A stretch of DNA of 64,000 nucleotides from Acidiphilium acidophilum (GCF_033842475.1 NZ_JAWXYB010000018.1:372001-436000), one strand, 5' to 3'; counted from the stretch's first letter, positions 38,941 to 47,818 are shown. Numbers and translations are program-made. Notes: generated by a model from the sequence alone, not told the origin.

Positions 38941-38962
38941 CCTGCTTTTTGGAAAAAGGTGG
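38941..38962. repeat. Degenerate dispersed hairpin element, copy 8
   Basis: CCTGCTTTTT-GG-AAAAAGGTGG followed by CAAACTTTCG preserves the architecture (T-arm, A-arm, CAAA-CTTT flank) with an internal mismatch. It lies 22 bp after the aminotransferase stop. Confidence 0.5.
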
Positions 38963-39060
38963 CAAACTTTCGTTGGATATGCGCGGTGCGACCGGTGCAT
39001 GTCTCGACATGCGGGGGCGGACCGAGACAACGCATCGTCGCCCTTGCCTGAATCCCGCCT

Positions 39061-39933
39061 ATGGCGCACGATAAAATGATGTCGCACGATGATCTTCGCA
39101 TGACCGTCATCCAGCTCGCGCCCGGTGCCGACAAGGTGCGGAATATCGAGCAGGCGCGCGGCTTGATCGAGGCGGCGGTGGCGCAGGATCGGCCGGATCT
39201 GGTTGCGCTGCCGGAGATCTGGACCTGCCTCGGCGGCGATCGGGCGACCAAATTCGCGGCGGCGGAAACCCTGCCGGCGCCGGGCAGTGCCGGTGAGACG
39301 GGCGGCGCGGCTTACGAGTTTCTCCGCGAGATGGCGCGCCGGCATAAAATTCACGTCCATGGCGGTTCGATCGGGGAGCTGGGCGGCGAGACATTGTTCA
39401 ACACCACGCTGGTGTTCGATCCGGACGGGGCTGAAATCGCGCGCTACCGAAAAATCCATCTGTTCGACATCGTCACCCCCGACGGTCAGGGCTACCGGGA
39501 GAGCGCGATCTATGGGGCCGGCGATAAAATCGTGACGTTCCGGCTTGGTACTGCCACGGTGGGGCTGAGTATTTGTTACGACATGCGCTTCCCCGAACTC
39601 TATCTCGCGCTGCGCCGGGCCGGAGCCGATATCATTCTGGTGCCCGCCGCTTTCACCCTGCAGACCGGCAAGGATCACTGGGAGGTCCTGCTGCGGGCGC
39701 GCGCGATCGAGACCCAGTGCTGGGTCGCGGCTCCGGCCTGCACCGGCACCCATTACGACGGCTCGAACGTACCGCGCGTGACCTATGGCAATTCGCTGAT
39801 CGTCGATCCCTGGGGGATCGTGAGCGCCCGCTGTTCCGACGGCCCGGGATTTGTCACGGCGCGGATCGATCTTGCGAAATCGGCCAAGTATCGCACCGAC
39901 ATGCCCGTGCTCGAGCACCGCAAGCTCGTGTGA
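39061..39933 (+). CDS. Nitrilase-superfamily amidase (Nit/omega-amidase type)
   Basis: 290 residues. Carbon-nitrogen hydrolase with intact Glu-Lys-Cys triad: Glu in LVALPEIWT (about residue 51), Lys in [11 protein letters not shown] (about 128), Cys in [15 protein letters not shown] (about 170). RKIHLFD and CYDMRFPE with the short length match the Nit1/Nit2 branch, which hydrolyses deaminated glutathione or omega-amides such as alpha-ketoglutaramate. A preceding GTK-like aminotransferase that could generate such products supports this. Alternative starts at 39079 and 39100 are possible. Its stop overlaps the GTG of nadK. Confidence 0.85.
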   Translation: MAHDKMMSHDDLRMTVIQLAPGADKVRNIEQARGLIEAAVAQDRPDLVALPEIWTCLGGDRATKFAAAETLPAPGSAGETGGAAYEFLREMARRHKIHVHGGSIGELGGETLFNTTLVFDPDGAEIARYRKIHLFDIVTPDGQGYRESAIYGAGDKIVTFRLGTATVGLSICYDMRFPELYLALRRAGADIILVPAAFTLQTGKDHWEVLLRARAIETQCWVAAPACTGTHYDGSNVPRVTYGNSLIVDPWGIVSARCSDGPGFVTARIDLAKSAKYRTDMPVLEHRKLV

Positions 39934-40691
39934 CCCGGATTCATTTTGCCGCCGCCGCGACCGATCAGGCCCGCGCGGCGCGCGAGCGGCTGGTTTCGAT
40001 CTATGGCAACGAAGCCGCCGAACGGGCCGATGTGGTGGTCGCCCTCGGCGGCGACGGGTTGATGCTGGAAACCATCCACCGGCTGCTCGCGCATAACCTG
40101 CCGGTCTATGGCATGAATTGCGGTTCGGTCGGGTTTCTGATGAACGATTTCGCCGAGGATCTGCTGCCCGAGCGGATCGGGCGGGCCTTGTGCAACGACA
40201 TCCATCCATTGCGGATGCATGCGATCACCATGACCGGCGCGGTCGAGGAGGCGCTGGCGTTCAACGAGGTCAGCCTGCTGCGGCAGTTGCGGCAGGCGGC
40301 GAAGATCCGCATCATCGTCGATGGCAAGGTGCGGATGCCCGAGTTGATCGGGGATGGCGTGCTGATCTCGACCCCGGCGGGCTCGACCGCGTATAATCTC
40401 TCCGCCTATGGGCCGATCGTGCCGCTGAGTGCCAATCTGCTGCCGCTGACCGCGATTGCCGCGTTCCGCCCCCGGCATTGGCGGGGGGCGCTGCTGCCGA
40501 CATCGTCCGAGGTGGTGTTCGAGATACTCGAACCCGAGAAGCGCCCGGTTTCGGCCGTTGCCGATTCGACCGAGGTTCGCCGGGTCATTTCGGTCGCCGC
40601 CAGCGAGGACCGCAACGTGACGGCGCGGATATTGTCGGACCCCGACCGGGCGTTGTCGGAACGGATCATCCGCGAGCAGTTCACGGTTTAG
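39930..40691 (+). CDS. nadK: NAD kinase
   Basis: 253 residues beginning at the GTG at 39930, which overlaps the preceding stop (GTGTGA). Phosphorylates NAD to [22 protein letters not shown] carries the GGDG motif (about residue 35), then [27 protein letters not shown] (the NE/D motif), and [26 protein letters not shown], all characteristic. The length is typical of alphaproteobacterial NadK. An upstream extension of the frame overlaps the amidase gene and is not supported. Confidence 0.93.
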   Translation: MTRIHFAAAATDQARAARERLVSIYGNEAAERADVVVALGGDGLMLETIHRLLAHNLPVYGMNCGSVGFLMNDFAEDLLPERIGRALCNDIHPLRMHAITMTGAVEEALAFNEVSLLRQLRQAAKIRIIVDGKVRMPELIGDGVLISTPAGSTAYNLSAYGPIVPLSANLLPLTAIAAFRPRHWRGALLPTSSEVVFEILEPEKRPVSAVADSTEVRRVISVAASEDRNVTARILSDPDRALSERIIREQFTV

Positions 40692-40953
40692 GCGGGGCGC
40701 CACACGCAGCGCGCGTATTCGATGACGCCAGTGTCATGCGCCGTCCAGCCGGAATCCGGCGGAATCGTGGCGGCCCGGGTGAAAACCTGCGCGCGCTTTA
40801 ACCGGTGAGGCGAAATCAAGGCAGCGATCAATCTGACAACGCATCGGTTCCTCTCGATTCTGTAATCGCTTTTTAAGTGGAACGATCGCTCTGGCACCAC
40901 CAGATATTTCACCATGATTACGGTTACACGTGATCGTTTCAGAGGAGAGTGAC

Positions 40954-41289
40954 GTGAAGAAATATATCCTGTCGTCCCTGGTGGTTCTGGCATTGAGCAG
41001 TGCCACGGCCCTCGCGCAATCGTCCTACCAGTCGACCACGACCACGACGGCGGTGACCCCCGCTGCCCCCGCACCGGTGGCACCGCCGCCACCCGGCGTG
41101 CTGAGCCGCACCACCGTTACCAAAAGCAATGACGGGATGGGCGACAAAACCTATTCGCGCAAGACGACGTATGGGGATGGTCAGGCGGCGGTTTCGCAAA
41201 GCACGCGAACCCAGGTGACCGCACCGCCGCCGGTGGCGATCGAGAGCAGCAAGCGCACCACCACGACCACGACAAGCTCAGGTAATTGA
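40954..41289 (+). CDS. Small secreted Thr-rich protein, unknown
   Basis: 111 residues from a GTG at 40954 preceded by AGAGGAG. MKKYILSSLVVLALSSATALAQ is a Sec signal peptide cut after ALA. The mature part is low complexity: TTTTTAVTPAAPAPVAPPPPGVLSRTTVTKSNDGMGDKTYSRKTTYGDGQAAVSQSTRTQ, ending TTTTTTSSGN. No enzyme motif is visible. Followed 39 bp later by a similar Thr-rich lipoprotein gene; together they look like a two-gene envelope unit ending in a strong terminator. The 262-bp spacer before it (40692-40953) presumably holds the promoter. Confidence 0.75.
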   Translation: MKKYILSSLVVLALSSATALAQSSYQSTTTTTAVTPAAPAPVAPPPPGVLSRTTVTKSNDGMGDKTYSRKTTYGDGQAAVSQSTRTQVTAPPPVAIESSKRTTTTTTSSGN

Positions 41290-41328
41290 GTCGGAACCGA
41301 CGTTTCAACACGCAGAGGAAGATCGATC

Positions 41329-41532
41329 ATGCAGATCAGAACGATGAGGTTAGGTGCGATCGCCGGGATGGTCGTGCTCGGCGCCAGCCTTGCCGGTTGT
41401 TCGGGTAGCCCGCCGACGCGGACCACCACGACGACCGAGGAAACCTCGACCCGCCCGGTCATGGTGGCACCGCAGGGCGCACCGGCCACGGTGACCACGA
41501 CGCATTCGGAGACCGAACAGGTCAATCAGTAA
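41329..41532 (+). CDS. Small Thr-rich lipoprotein, unknown
   Basis: 67 residues. MRLGAIAGMVVLGASLAGCSGS gives a lipobox LAGC with Cys at about residue 24. The 43-residue mature part is almost only Thr, Pro, Ala and Glu (RTTTTTEETSTRPVMVAPQ...ATVTTTHSETEQVNQ) and shares the Thr-run style of the preceding gene product, so the two may have arisen together. It is probably anchored in the envelope; the role is unknown. Confidence 0.75.
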   Translation: MQIRTMRLGAIAGMVVLGASLAGCSGSPPTRTTTTTEETSTRPVMVAPQGAPATVTTTHSETEQVNQ

Positions 41533-41567
41533 ACGGGTCCGCCCGTAAACTGATCGGTGCGAGCGAT

Positions 41568-41598
41568 GCCCGCCGGATTGATGATCCGGCGGGCTTTT
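41568..41598 (+). terminator. Intrinsic terminator after the Thr-rich lipoprotein gene
   Basis: Perfect 11-bp stem GCCCGCCGGAT (41568-41578) / ATCCGGCGGGC (41584-41594), 5-nt loop, then TTTT. It separates this unit from the convergent mdh gene. Confidence 0.92.
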
Positions 41599-41610
41599 GT
41601 TGAGTCAGGG

Positions 41611-42594
41611 TCAGCCGAGCAGGTGGGCAACGGCGTCGCGTTCTTCCTTCAATTCGTTCAAAGTGAGGGCGAAGCGCTCGCGGGCGAATTCGTCCATTGC
41701 GAGGTCGGGTATCCGGGTGACGGTACCGGCCTCGGTGGTGACGGGCACGCCGAACATGATGCCTTCGGGGATGCCGTAGCTGCCGTCCGACGCCACCGCC
41801 ATCGAGACCCATCTTCCATGCGAGCCGACCACCCAGTCCCGTACCTGATCGATCGCGGCATTCGCCGCCGATGCCGCCGAGGACGCTCCGCGCGCCTCGA
41901 TCACCGCCGCACCGCGCTTGCCCACCGTGGGGATGAACACGTCGCGGTTCCAGGCTTCGTCGCCGATGATCTCGGCAAGCTTGCGGCCATTGGCTTCGGC
42001 GAAACGGTAGTCGGGGTACATGGTGGGTGAATGATTGCCCCAGACCACGAGTTTTTCGATGGCATCGACCGCCACGCCCGCTTTGCCCGCGAGCATCGAG
42101 GCGGCGCGGTTATGGTCGAGCCGGATCATCGCCGAGAAGCAGTCGGGCGAGAGATCGGGGGCCGATTTCATCGCGATATGGGCGTTGGTGTTGGCCGGGT
42201 TGCCGACCACGAGAATCCGCGCGGTGCGTTTCGCGGCCTCGTTGAGCGCGCGGCCCTGCACGGTGAAGATCTCGGCGTTGGCGCCCAGCAGATCCTTGCG
42301 TTCCATGCCCTTGCCGCGCGGACGCGCGCCGACCAGGAAGCCGATATCGATGTCCTTGAACGCGGTTTTGGGATCGTCGGTCGCCACCATTCCGGCGAGG
42401 GCGGGGAAGGCGCAATCCTCCAGTTCCATCATCACGCCCTTGAGCGCGCCCTGCATGGGCGGCAGGTCGAGCAGGTGCAGGATCACCGGCTGATCGGGGC
42501 CGAGCAGCGCGCCGCTGGCGATGCGGAAGACCAGCGCATAGGCGATCTGGCCGGCGGCGCCGGTGACGGCGATACGGACGGGGGATTTGGCCAT
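41611..42594 (-). CDS. mdh: Malate dehydrogenase
   Basis: 327 residues from the ATG at 42594, with AGGAG 7 bp upstream. NAD-dependent oxidation of malate in the TCA cycle. [23 protein letters not shown] is the dinucleotide fold; the substrate loop has [25 protein letters not shown], the catalytic Asp in MIRLDHNRA and catalytic His in [14 protein letters not shown]. This is the cytosolic-like (type 2) MDH, longer than the lactate-dehydrogenase-like form found in many alphaproteobacteria. Confidence 0.95.
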   Translation of the reverse strand: MAKSPVRIAVTGAAGQIAYALVFRIASGALLGPDQPVILHLLDLPPMQGALKGVMMELEDCAFPALAGMVATDDPKTAFKDIDIGFLVGARPRGKGMERKDLLGANAEIFTVQGRALNEAAKRTARILVVGNPANTNAHIAMKSAPDLSPDCFSAMIRLDHNRAASMLAGKAGVAVDAIEKLVVWGNHSPTMYPDYRFAEANGRKLAEIIGDEAWNRDVFIPTVGKRGAAVIEARGASSAASAANAAIDQVRDWVVGSHGRWVSMAVASDGSYGIPEGIMFGVPVTTEAGTVTRIPDLAMDEFARERFALTLNELKEERDAVAHLLG

Positions 42595-42674
42595 GGAATT
42601 GCTCCTTTGTGGTTGGGCGCACTATCGCCCGGCGGGGCTTCCGGTCAACCCGCGCGCCATGCCACACTGATGCG

Positions 42675-43274
42675 ATGAAAATCGAGGGACGCAAGCCCGG
42701 CCCACGCGAAGCGAGGCCCCGCAAACCGGGGTCGGCACCCGATGCACGCCGGTTGCGCGAGGCGGCGCTGGCGCATCTTGCCCGGTTCGCCGCCACCGAG
42801 GCCGGGCTGGTGCGGGTATTGACCCGGCGGGTCGAGCGATGGGCCCGCGCGGTGGACGATGCCGAGGCGGCGGCACCCCAACGCGATGCCGCCTTGGCCG
42901 CGATCCCCGGTATCATCGATGAATTGCGCGCGCTGGGGGCTTTGAACGATGCGGCCTTCGCCGAATCCCGCTCGCGGCGGCTGGCGCGCGCCGGCAAATC
43001 GCGCCGGGCCACCCTGGTTCATCTGGCGGCCAAGGGGATCGAGGCCGGGCTCGCCGCCACCGCGACCGAGTCGCAGGCCGATCAGGATCTGGCCTCCGCC
43101 TGCGCCTATCTGCGACGGCGCCGGCTGCCGCCTTTCGGGGCCGGTGACCCGTTGCGGGCGATGGCGGCGCTGGCCCGCAACGGGTTCGACCGCGAGACCG
43201 CCGAGCGGGCCCTCGCCCTCGATGCCGCGGGCGCGGAGGCGCTGGTGATCGGGTTGCGCCGGGGCGACCGGTAG
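42675..43274 (+). CDS. recX: Regulatory protein RecX family
   Basis: 199 residues from the ATG at 42675. The all-helical RecX pattern is present: REAALAHLARFAATEAGLVRVLTRRVERWAR, IDELRALGALNDAAFAESRSRRLARAGKSRRATLVHLAAKGIEAGLA, and a third repeat near MAALARNGFDRETAERAL. RecX modulates RecA filaments. The overall composition is very Ala/Arg-rich and no recA is nearby, which keeps confidence moderate. It is divergent from mdh with an 80-bp gap. Confidence 0.75.
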   Translation: MKIEGRKPGPREARPRKPGSAPDARRLREAALAHLARFAATEAGLVRVLTRRVERWARAVDDAEAAAPQRDAALAAIPGIIDELRALGALNDAAFAESRSRRLARAGKSRRATLVHLAAKGIEAGLAATATESQADQDLASACAYLRRRRLPPFGAGDPLRAMAALARNGFDRETAERALALDAAGAEALVIGLRRGDR

Positions 43275-43445
43275 CGCGGCGCGCGGGGATCGTTCTGGTT
43301 TCATCATGTGCGGACATGAATGAAATGTCGCGCGCCCCATAATTGTCGCGGCGGATCCGGCCCATGTTGCAATGCAGCAGCGGGGTGGACCGTGGCGATC
43401 CCGTCGTGAGGTCGCCGGTTCCTCCGCTTCAACGGAGATTTCGAC

Positions 43446-43784
43446 ATGACTCGCCTGATTACGTTTGCGGCCCTGGCCATGGCCGCCACCACCAGCATCG
43501 GGATTGCCCTCGCCGATCAGGGCATTCCCAACGTGCCCGCGCGACCGGTGATATCGATGACCGCGCCCGGCGTGGCCGGGGAGGGGTATCCGCTGTTCGG
43601 CGGGCAGACCCGCCCGGTGGTTTCGGAGCGTTCGGCCAGCAATGCCGGCTACCAGAGCTATCCGGATTTCATCGTTCCCAGCAGCAATGAACGGTTGGGC
43701 GCGGCGCAGCTGGGGCGGGTCCAGGGCGAACGCCCGATGAGTGATCTCGCCACGATTGCGGTTCCGCCCGCGCCGCAGGGCTGA
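43446..43784 (+). CDS. Small exported protein, unknown
   Basis: 112 residues. MTRLITFAALAMAATTSIGIALA is a signal peptide with a probable cleavage after IALA. The mature chain of about 89 residues (DQGIPNVPARPVISMTAPGVAGEGYPLFGGQTRPVV...) has no Cys and no known motif. It has its own terminator (43814-43845) and a 171-bp upstream gap, so it is likely a monocistronic periplasmic protein. Confidence 0.7.
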   Translation: MTRLITFAALAMAATTSIGIALADQGIPNVPARPVISMTAPGVAGEGYPLFGGQTRPVVSERSASNAGYQSYPDFIVPSSNERLGAAQLGRVQGERPMSDLATIAVPPAPQG

Positions 43785-43813
43785 CCGGCCCGCGCGCGCG
43801 ATCGTGAGGGGGC

Positions 43814-43845
43814 GGGCGGCACCGGTGACGGTGCCGCCCCTTTTT
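43814..43845 (+). terminator. Intrinsic terminator after the 112-residue exported protein
   Basis: 11-bp perfect stem GGGCGGCACCG (43814-43824) / CGGTGCCGCCC (43829-43839), GTGA loop, then C and five T residues. Confidence 0.95.
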
Positions 43846-43854
43846 GTGATGAAG

Positions 43855-44796
43855 TCAGTCGAAGATCGGCGCGTTCGCCACCCCGGCGAGTTGCGCGGTC
43901 GATTGCAGGAAGGGCGTGGTTTCGAATTCGGCGATCAGGAAATCCATGATCGCGCGGGTGCGCGCCGGGATGTAGCGGCGCGAGGGCAGGACGGCGTAGA
44001 TTTTGACTTTCACCGGGCAGAACGCATCGAGCACGGTGACGAGGCGCCCGGCATCGACATCATCGATCGTGGTCAGGCGCGGCAGCATTGCGATGCCCAG
44101 GCCCGCGCGCGCCGCACGGCGGACCGCCTCGCTCGAATCGACGTGAAATCGGCCCTGCACCGACACGGTCTCGTCACCGCCCTTGCCGATGAACCGCCAG
44201 TTTCGGTCGATCCCCGGGCGGGTGTAGACGATGCATTCATGGGCGAGCAGATCCTGCGGCGATTGCGGCGTGCCCCGTGCCGCGAGATAGGCGGGGCTGG
44301 CCACCAGCACCGACGCGGCGCTGCCGATGGTGCGCGTGATCACGCTGGTCTGGGTTGCCTCCGCGATGGAAATCACGAGGTCGAGCCCTTCCTCGACCAG
44401 ATCGAACGCGCCGTCGCGCATTTTCAGGTCGAGCGACATTTCCGGATAGCGGGCAAAGAATTCGGGCAGACGGGCTGCGAGATACATGCCCACCGAGGTC
44501 GGCACGCCGACCCGGACCTGCCCGGTCGGGGTCCGGCGCGCGATGCCGACGCTGGCCTGGGCCGCATCCATCGCCTCGACCACCGCGCGCGCGTGTTCGA
44601 GATAGATCTGCCCGTCCTCGGTGAGGGAGAGCCGGCGGGTGGTTCGCTGGATCAGCCGGACTCCGAGCTGGTCTTCCAGTGTGGCGACCTGACGCGAGAT
44701 CACCGGCTGGGAGGTGTTGAAATCGCGCGCCACGGCTGAAAACGACCCGCGTTCCGCGACACGGACGAACGTGTTGAGCAGGCTTAACTGGTCCAT
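43855..44796 (-). CDS. LysR-family transcriptional regulator
   Basis: 313 residues. The N-terminal winged helix-turn-helix is MDQLSLLNTFVRVAERGSFSAVARDFNTSQPVISRQVATLEDQLGVRLIQRTTRRLSLTEDG, the effector domain starts at about residue 90 (TGQVRVGVPTSVGMYLAARLPEF). It is divergently oriented to the FUSC/DUF1656/HlyD efflux operon, with an 83-bp intergenic region, the classic arrangement in which a LysR protein regulates the neighbouring operon and itself. This resembles aaeR-aaeXAB, where the effector is an aromatic carboxylic acid; the effector here is not known. Confidence 0.9.
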   Translation of the reverse strand: MDQLSLLNTFVRVAERGSFSAVARDFNTSQPVISRQVATLEDQLGVRLIQRTTRRLSLTEDGQIYLEHARAVVEAMDAAQASVGIARRTPTGQVRVGVPTSVGMYLAARLPEFFARYPEMSLDLKMRDGAFDLVEEGLDLVISIAEATQTSVITRTIGSAASVLVASPAYLAARGTPQSPQDLLAHECIVYTRPGIDRNWRFIGKGGDETVSVQGRFHVDSSEAVRRAARAGLGIAMLPRLTTIDDVDAGRLVTVLDAFCPVKVKIYAVLPSRRYIPARTRAIMDFLIAEFETTPFLQSTAQLAGVANAPIFD

Positions 44797-44879
44797 CGAT
44801 GAGACTTTCGGGATTTATAACGAGCGGTGCATGAGATAAATCGTTTTTTAGTTTAACCGACAGCGTCCGATATGAATAT

Positions 44880-45947
44880 ATGTCATTCGTCATGGCGGTT
44901 TCCGGATTTTCCCAGTTGCGTGCGTCGGCGACCGCCCTTGCGGGCGATCTGCCGCGCGACCTCTGGTTCGCGCTGCGCACCGCGGCGGCGGCGTTGCTGT
45001 CGCTCTATGTCGCGATGGCGTTGGATCTCGGAACGCCGCACTGGGCCGCGTGGACCGTGCTCACCGTCAGTCTGCCCTCGATCGATCAGGCGCTGCTGAA
45101 ATCGTTTCACCGGATGATCGGCACGCTGGTCGGGGCGGCGGTCGGGGTGCTGTTCATTGCGCTGTTCGCGCAGGCCCCGCTGCTGTTCGACCTCGCCATG
45201 GTGCTCTGGGCGGCGCTGTGCGTGTATCTCGGTACCAAGGCGCGCCAGTATGAAACCTATGCGCTGGCGCTGACCTGGCTGACCACCGGGATCATCGCCT
45301 ATGGCAGCATCGCCGATCCGGCGGGGGCCTTTACCGTGGCGATCACCCGGACCGCCGAAGTGACGATCGGGGTGGTGTGTGCCGGGCTGGCCACGGTGAT
45401 TTTTGCAGGCCATCGCGCCGGGAGAGCCACCCAGGCTGACTCGCCGGTGCCGGGGCAGGCGCGGCGGAACGCGCTGCGGGCGGCATTGGCGATCGGACTG
45501 GCCAGCCTGTACTGGTATGGTTCGGAATGGGAAAACGGGCCCGATTTCGTGCTGATGTCGGGCGCGGCGGTGACGCTGTTTGCGGCGCATCCGAGTAAAT
45601 TATCGGCGACGCTCGGGCTGCTGCGGGGCTTTCTGCTCGGCACCGGCCTTGGACTGTTCGTGCGGTTCGCGCTGTTCACCCAGGGGGCCGGGTTCGGCGT
45701 CGAGGCGCTGATGCTGCTGCCGTTTCTGGTGCTCGGCGGGCTCGGCGTGGCCGATCCGCGCACCCAGGGGCCGGCGACCGGCTATAATCTCGCGTTCATT
45801 CTGGCGGCCGATCCCTCCAACAGCCTCAATTTCGATCTGGGCAGCGCGCTGAATACCGATTTCGCGATGATGGCCGGGGTGCTGGTCTCGGTGGCGGCGT
45901 TTCTCGGCTTCGTGCCGATCCGTGAACTCGTGCGGCGGCCGACATGA
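44880..45947 (+). CDS. FUSC-family inner-membrane efflux protein (AaeB-like)
   Basis: 355 residues with two blocks of four to five membrane spans. Residues 25-170 carry the FUSC pattern DLWFALRTAAAALLSLYVAMALDLGTPHWAAWTVLTVSLPSIDQALLKSFHRMIGTLVGAAVGVLFIALF, and 195-350 contain a second membrane block. It is only about half the size of E. coli AaeB (655 residues), lacking most of the large cytoplasmic region. It probably exports aromatic acids or similar compounds with the HlyD protein. Alternative start at 44892. It overlaps the DUF1656 gene by 4 bp (ATGA). Confidence 0.85.
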   Translation: MSFVMAVSGFSQLRASATALAGDLPRDLWFALRTAAAALLSLYVAMALDLGTPHWAAWTVLTVSLPSIDQALLKSFHRMIGTLVGAAVGVLFIALFAQAPLLFDLAMVLWAALCVYLGTKARQYETYALALTWLTTGIIAYGSIADPAGAFTVAITRTAEVTIGVVCAGLATVIFAGHRAGRATQADSPVPGQARRNALRAALAIGLASLYWYGSEWENGPDFVLMSGAAVTLFAAHPSKLSATLGLLRGFLLGTGLGLFVRFALFTQGAGFGVEALMLLPFLVLGGLGVADPRTQGPATGYNLAFILAADPSNSLNFDLGSALNTDFAMMAGVLVSVAAFLGFVPIRELVRRPT

Positions 45948-46162
45948 GTATTCTGCCGCCACTGGCCGAATTTTCCGTGTTCGGTATCGGGATCGAGCCG
46001 GCGGTGCCGATGCTGCTGCTCGCCGTGCTGGTCACCGACCTTCTGCGCCGTCTGCTTGCACGGGCCGGGGTGGACCGGATGGTCTGGAACTGGCCACTTT
46101 TCATACTGTCAATGTTCGGATGCGTCGCGGCGGGACTGATCCTCGCGATGCCTTCGATCTGA
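45944..46162 (+). CDS. DUF1656 (AaeX-like) small membrane protein
   Basis: 72 residues with two predicted membrane helices (IEPAVPMLLLAVLVTDLLRRLLARAG and WNWPLFILSMFGCVAAGLILAM). The N-terminal LAEFSVFGIGIEPAVPMLL is typical of the DUF1656 family, which includes AaeX and always accompanies FUSC and HlyD genes. It starts within the FUSC stop and ends 12 bp before the HlyD gene, forming a tight three-gene efflux operon. Confidence 0.9.
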   Translation: MSILPPLAEFSVFGIGIEPAVPMLLLAVLVTDLLRRLLARAGVDRMVWNWPLFILSMFGCVAAGLILAMPSI

Positions 46163-46174
46163 TCGGAAACCACG

Positions 46175-47137
46175 ATGCTCGATTTTCTTCATCGCGAGAC
46201 GATTCCGGGGCCGCAGGTTATGGCGGCGCTCTCTCAGCCCGCAGCCGCCGCGCCGCCGCGCCCTTACAAACCGCTGTTTTCGGTTCTGGCGACGCTGATC
46301 GTGGTGATTGCCGCGATCTGGCTCGCCGTGCTGGCATGGCACCGCTATGACGCCACGCCCTGGACCCGCGATGCGCGGGTGCGGGCCTATGCGGTTGCGG
46401 TCGCGCCGCAGATTTCCGGCCCGATCGTCTCCGTTGCGGTCCATGCCAATCAGATCGTCCACAAGGGCGAGGTTCTGATGAGGATCGATCCGGCCGATTT
46501 CATCAACGCGGTTGCCGAGGCGCAGGCGGCGCTGGCCTCGGATGAAGCGATCGCGCGGATGAAGGCGGCGGATGCGTCCCGGCGTGCGCGCCTGCCTTCG
46601 ATTGCCGTTTCCGCCGAATCCCAGGGCAACACCGCGGCGGCGGCGGCGGCAGCCGAGGCGGCGGTTGCGGGGGACAAGGCGCGGCTTGCGCAGGCTCTGC
46701 TCAACCTGAAACGCACCGTGGTGCATGCGCCGGTGACCGGCACGATCACCAACCTCACCCTGCACGCCGGCGATTACGCGCATGCGGGCACGCCGGCGAT
46801 CACGCTGGTCGACGAACATGATATCTGGGTGACCGCCTATTTCGAGGAGACCGAATTGCCGATGATCCATCCGGGCGCGGCGGCGACCATTCGGTTACTC
46901 GCCGACCCCGACCAGGTGTTGCACGGTACCGTGCAGGGGATCGGGCGCGGGATTTCGGTGACCGATGCGCAGAATTCGGCGGGCGGGCTTCCTGTGGTTA
47001 ACCCGGTCTATTCCTGGGTGCGGCTGTCGCAGCGAATTCCGGTGCATATCGCGCTTGGCAGGGTGCCGGCGGATCTGTTTCTGGCGGCGGGAATGACCGC
47101 GACGGTGCGGATCGTGCCGCATCGTGCCCACCGGTAA
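46175..47137 (+). CDS. HlyD/AaeA-type periplasmic adaptor protein
   Basis: 320 residues. One N-terminal membrane helix (LFSVLATLIVVIAAIWLAVLAW, about 32-53) then periplasmic adaptor domains: DARVRAYAVAVAPQISGPIVSVAVHANQIVHKGEVLMRIDPADF (biotinyl-lipoyl half), an Ala-rich helical hairpin, and the second half VVHAPVTGTITNLTLHAGDYAHAGTPAITLVDEHDIWVTAYFEETEL. This matches EmrA/AaeA adaptors. It links the FUSC pump to an outer-membrane channel, whose gene is not in the window. An in-frame Met at 46220 could be the start. Confidence 0.9.
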   Translation: MLDFLHRETIPGPQVMAALSQPAAAAPPRPYKPLFSVLATLIVVIAAIWLAVLAWHRYDATPWTRDARVRAYAVAVAPQISGPIVSVAVHANQIVHKGEVLMRIDPADFINAVAEAQAALASDEAIARMKAADASRRARLPSIAVSAESQGNTAAAAAAAEAAVAGDKARLAQALLNLKRTVVHAPVTGTITNLTLHAGDYAHAGTPAITLVDEHDIWVTAYFEETELPMIHPGAAATIRLLADPDQVLHGTVQGIGRGISVTDAQNSAGGLPVVNPVYSWVRLSQRIPVHIALGRVPADLFLAAGMTATVRIVPHRAHR

Positions 47138-47147
47138 GCCCCCAACG

Positions 47148-47178
47148 AAAAAAGCCCCGCATCGGGTGATGCGGGGCT
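47148..47178 (-). terminator. Intrinsic terminator after hsp20
   Basis: On the minus strand: stem AGCCCCGCAT (47178-47169) / ATGCGGGGCT (47162-47153) with a 6-nt loop, followed by a run of T residues ending at 47148. The same stem lies after the convergent HlyD gene. Confidence 0.92.
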
Positions 47179-47199
47179 CGGTCCGGTCAGCGGGATCGG

Positions 47200-47664
47200 T
47201 CAGGCGGCCAGTTTCTGGCTGTCCTGCTCGATGGTCGGCACCGGCGCCGGGGCGCTGGTGATCGCGATCCGGCGCGGCTTCAGCGCTTCGGGGATGACGC
47301 GCTTCAACGCGACATGGAGCAGGCCGTTTTCGAGCGATGCGCCTTCGACCACCATGTGATCGGCCAGCGCGAAGCGACGTTCGAACGCCCGGGCCGCAAT
47401 GCCGCGATACAGGGTTTCACCCTTCGGCGACTCGTTGCCGATTTTGCCGGCGATGATGAGGTTGTTTTCCTTCACCGTCATTTCGATATCCTCGGCGCGG
47501 AAGCCGGCGACCGCCATGGTCAGCCGATAGTTTTCGGCGCTGAGCTTCTCGATGTTGTAGGGCGGATAGGATGTCGCGCTCGCATCGGGCACCGCATCGA
47601 GCAGTTGCTGGAGCCGGTCGAAACCGATCGCGGAGCGAAACAGGGGAGAGAAATCGAGAGTCAT
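47200..47664 (-). CDS. Small heat-shock protein, Hsp20 family
   Basis: 154 residues from the ATG at 47664 with a perfect AGGAGG 6 bp upstream. The N-terminus MTLDFSPLFRSAIGFDRLQQLLD is typical of the IbpA/HspA class. The alpha-crystallin domain (about 35-125) includes YPPYNIEKLSAENYRLTMAVAGFRAEDIEMTVKENNLIIAGKI and LYRGIAARAFERRFALADHMVVEGASLENGLLHVAL. ATP-independent holdase that forms large oligomers. Upstream are a sigma-32-type promoter and a ROSE-like leader, indicating dual heat control of transcription and translation. Confidence 0.95.
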   Translation of the reverse strand: MTLDFSPLFRSAIGFDRLQQLLDAVPDASATSYPPYNIEKLSAENYRLTMAVAGFRAEDIEMTVKENNLIIAGKIGNESPKGETLYRGIAARAFERRFALADHMVVEGASLENGLLHVALKRVIPEALKPRRIAITSAPAPVPTIEQDSQKLAA

Positions 47665-47780
47665 GTAAACCTCCTCAAAAAGCAAGGTCGTGTGGCGGAT
47701 TGTCACGATGACCAACCCGTGGTGATGCCCGTAAAGCTCCCGAGGAACTTCCGGACGCTGAAGGACCCAATGGCATCCTT
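47665..47780 (-). promoter_or_regulatory. ROSE-like RNA thermometer in the hsp20 leader
   Basis: Just before the hsp20 start the leader reads CCTTGCT-TTTTG-AGGAGG (47687-47670): the ribosome site AGGAGG faces a TTGCT element, the hallmark pairing of ROSE elements that unfolds at high temperature. The leader from the predicted transcription start is about 115 nt, the usual ROSE length, with further complementary segments upstream. Structure is inferred by eye. Confidence 0.7.
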
Positions 47781-47787
47781 CGGTTCG

Positions 47788-47818
47788 ATATTAAGGAAAG
47801 GCAGGGGAGGTGTTCAAG
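47788..47818 (-). promoter_or_regulatory. Sigma-32 (RpoH) promoter of hsp20
   Basis: On the minus strand CTTGAA (47818-47813) and CCTTAATAT (47796-47788) are separated by 16 bp, close to the alphaproteobacterial RpoH pattern (CTTGAA, then CCTATAT-like). Located 115-150 bp upstream of the hsp20 ATG. Confidence 0.65.

Noticed and set aside
40688-40915. Possible small minus-strand gene (75 codons) overlapping the end of nadK
   Set aside because: Part of the translation looks plausible (RLIAALISPHRLKRAQVFTRA), but there is no ribosome site and no known family; it overlaps the promoter region of the secreted Thr-rich gene.
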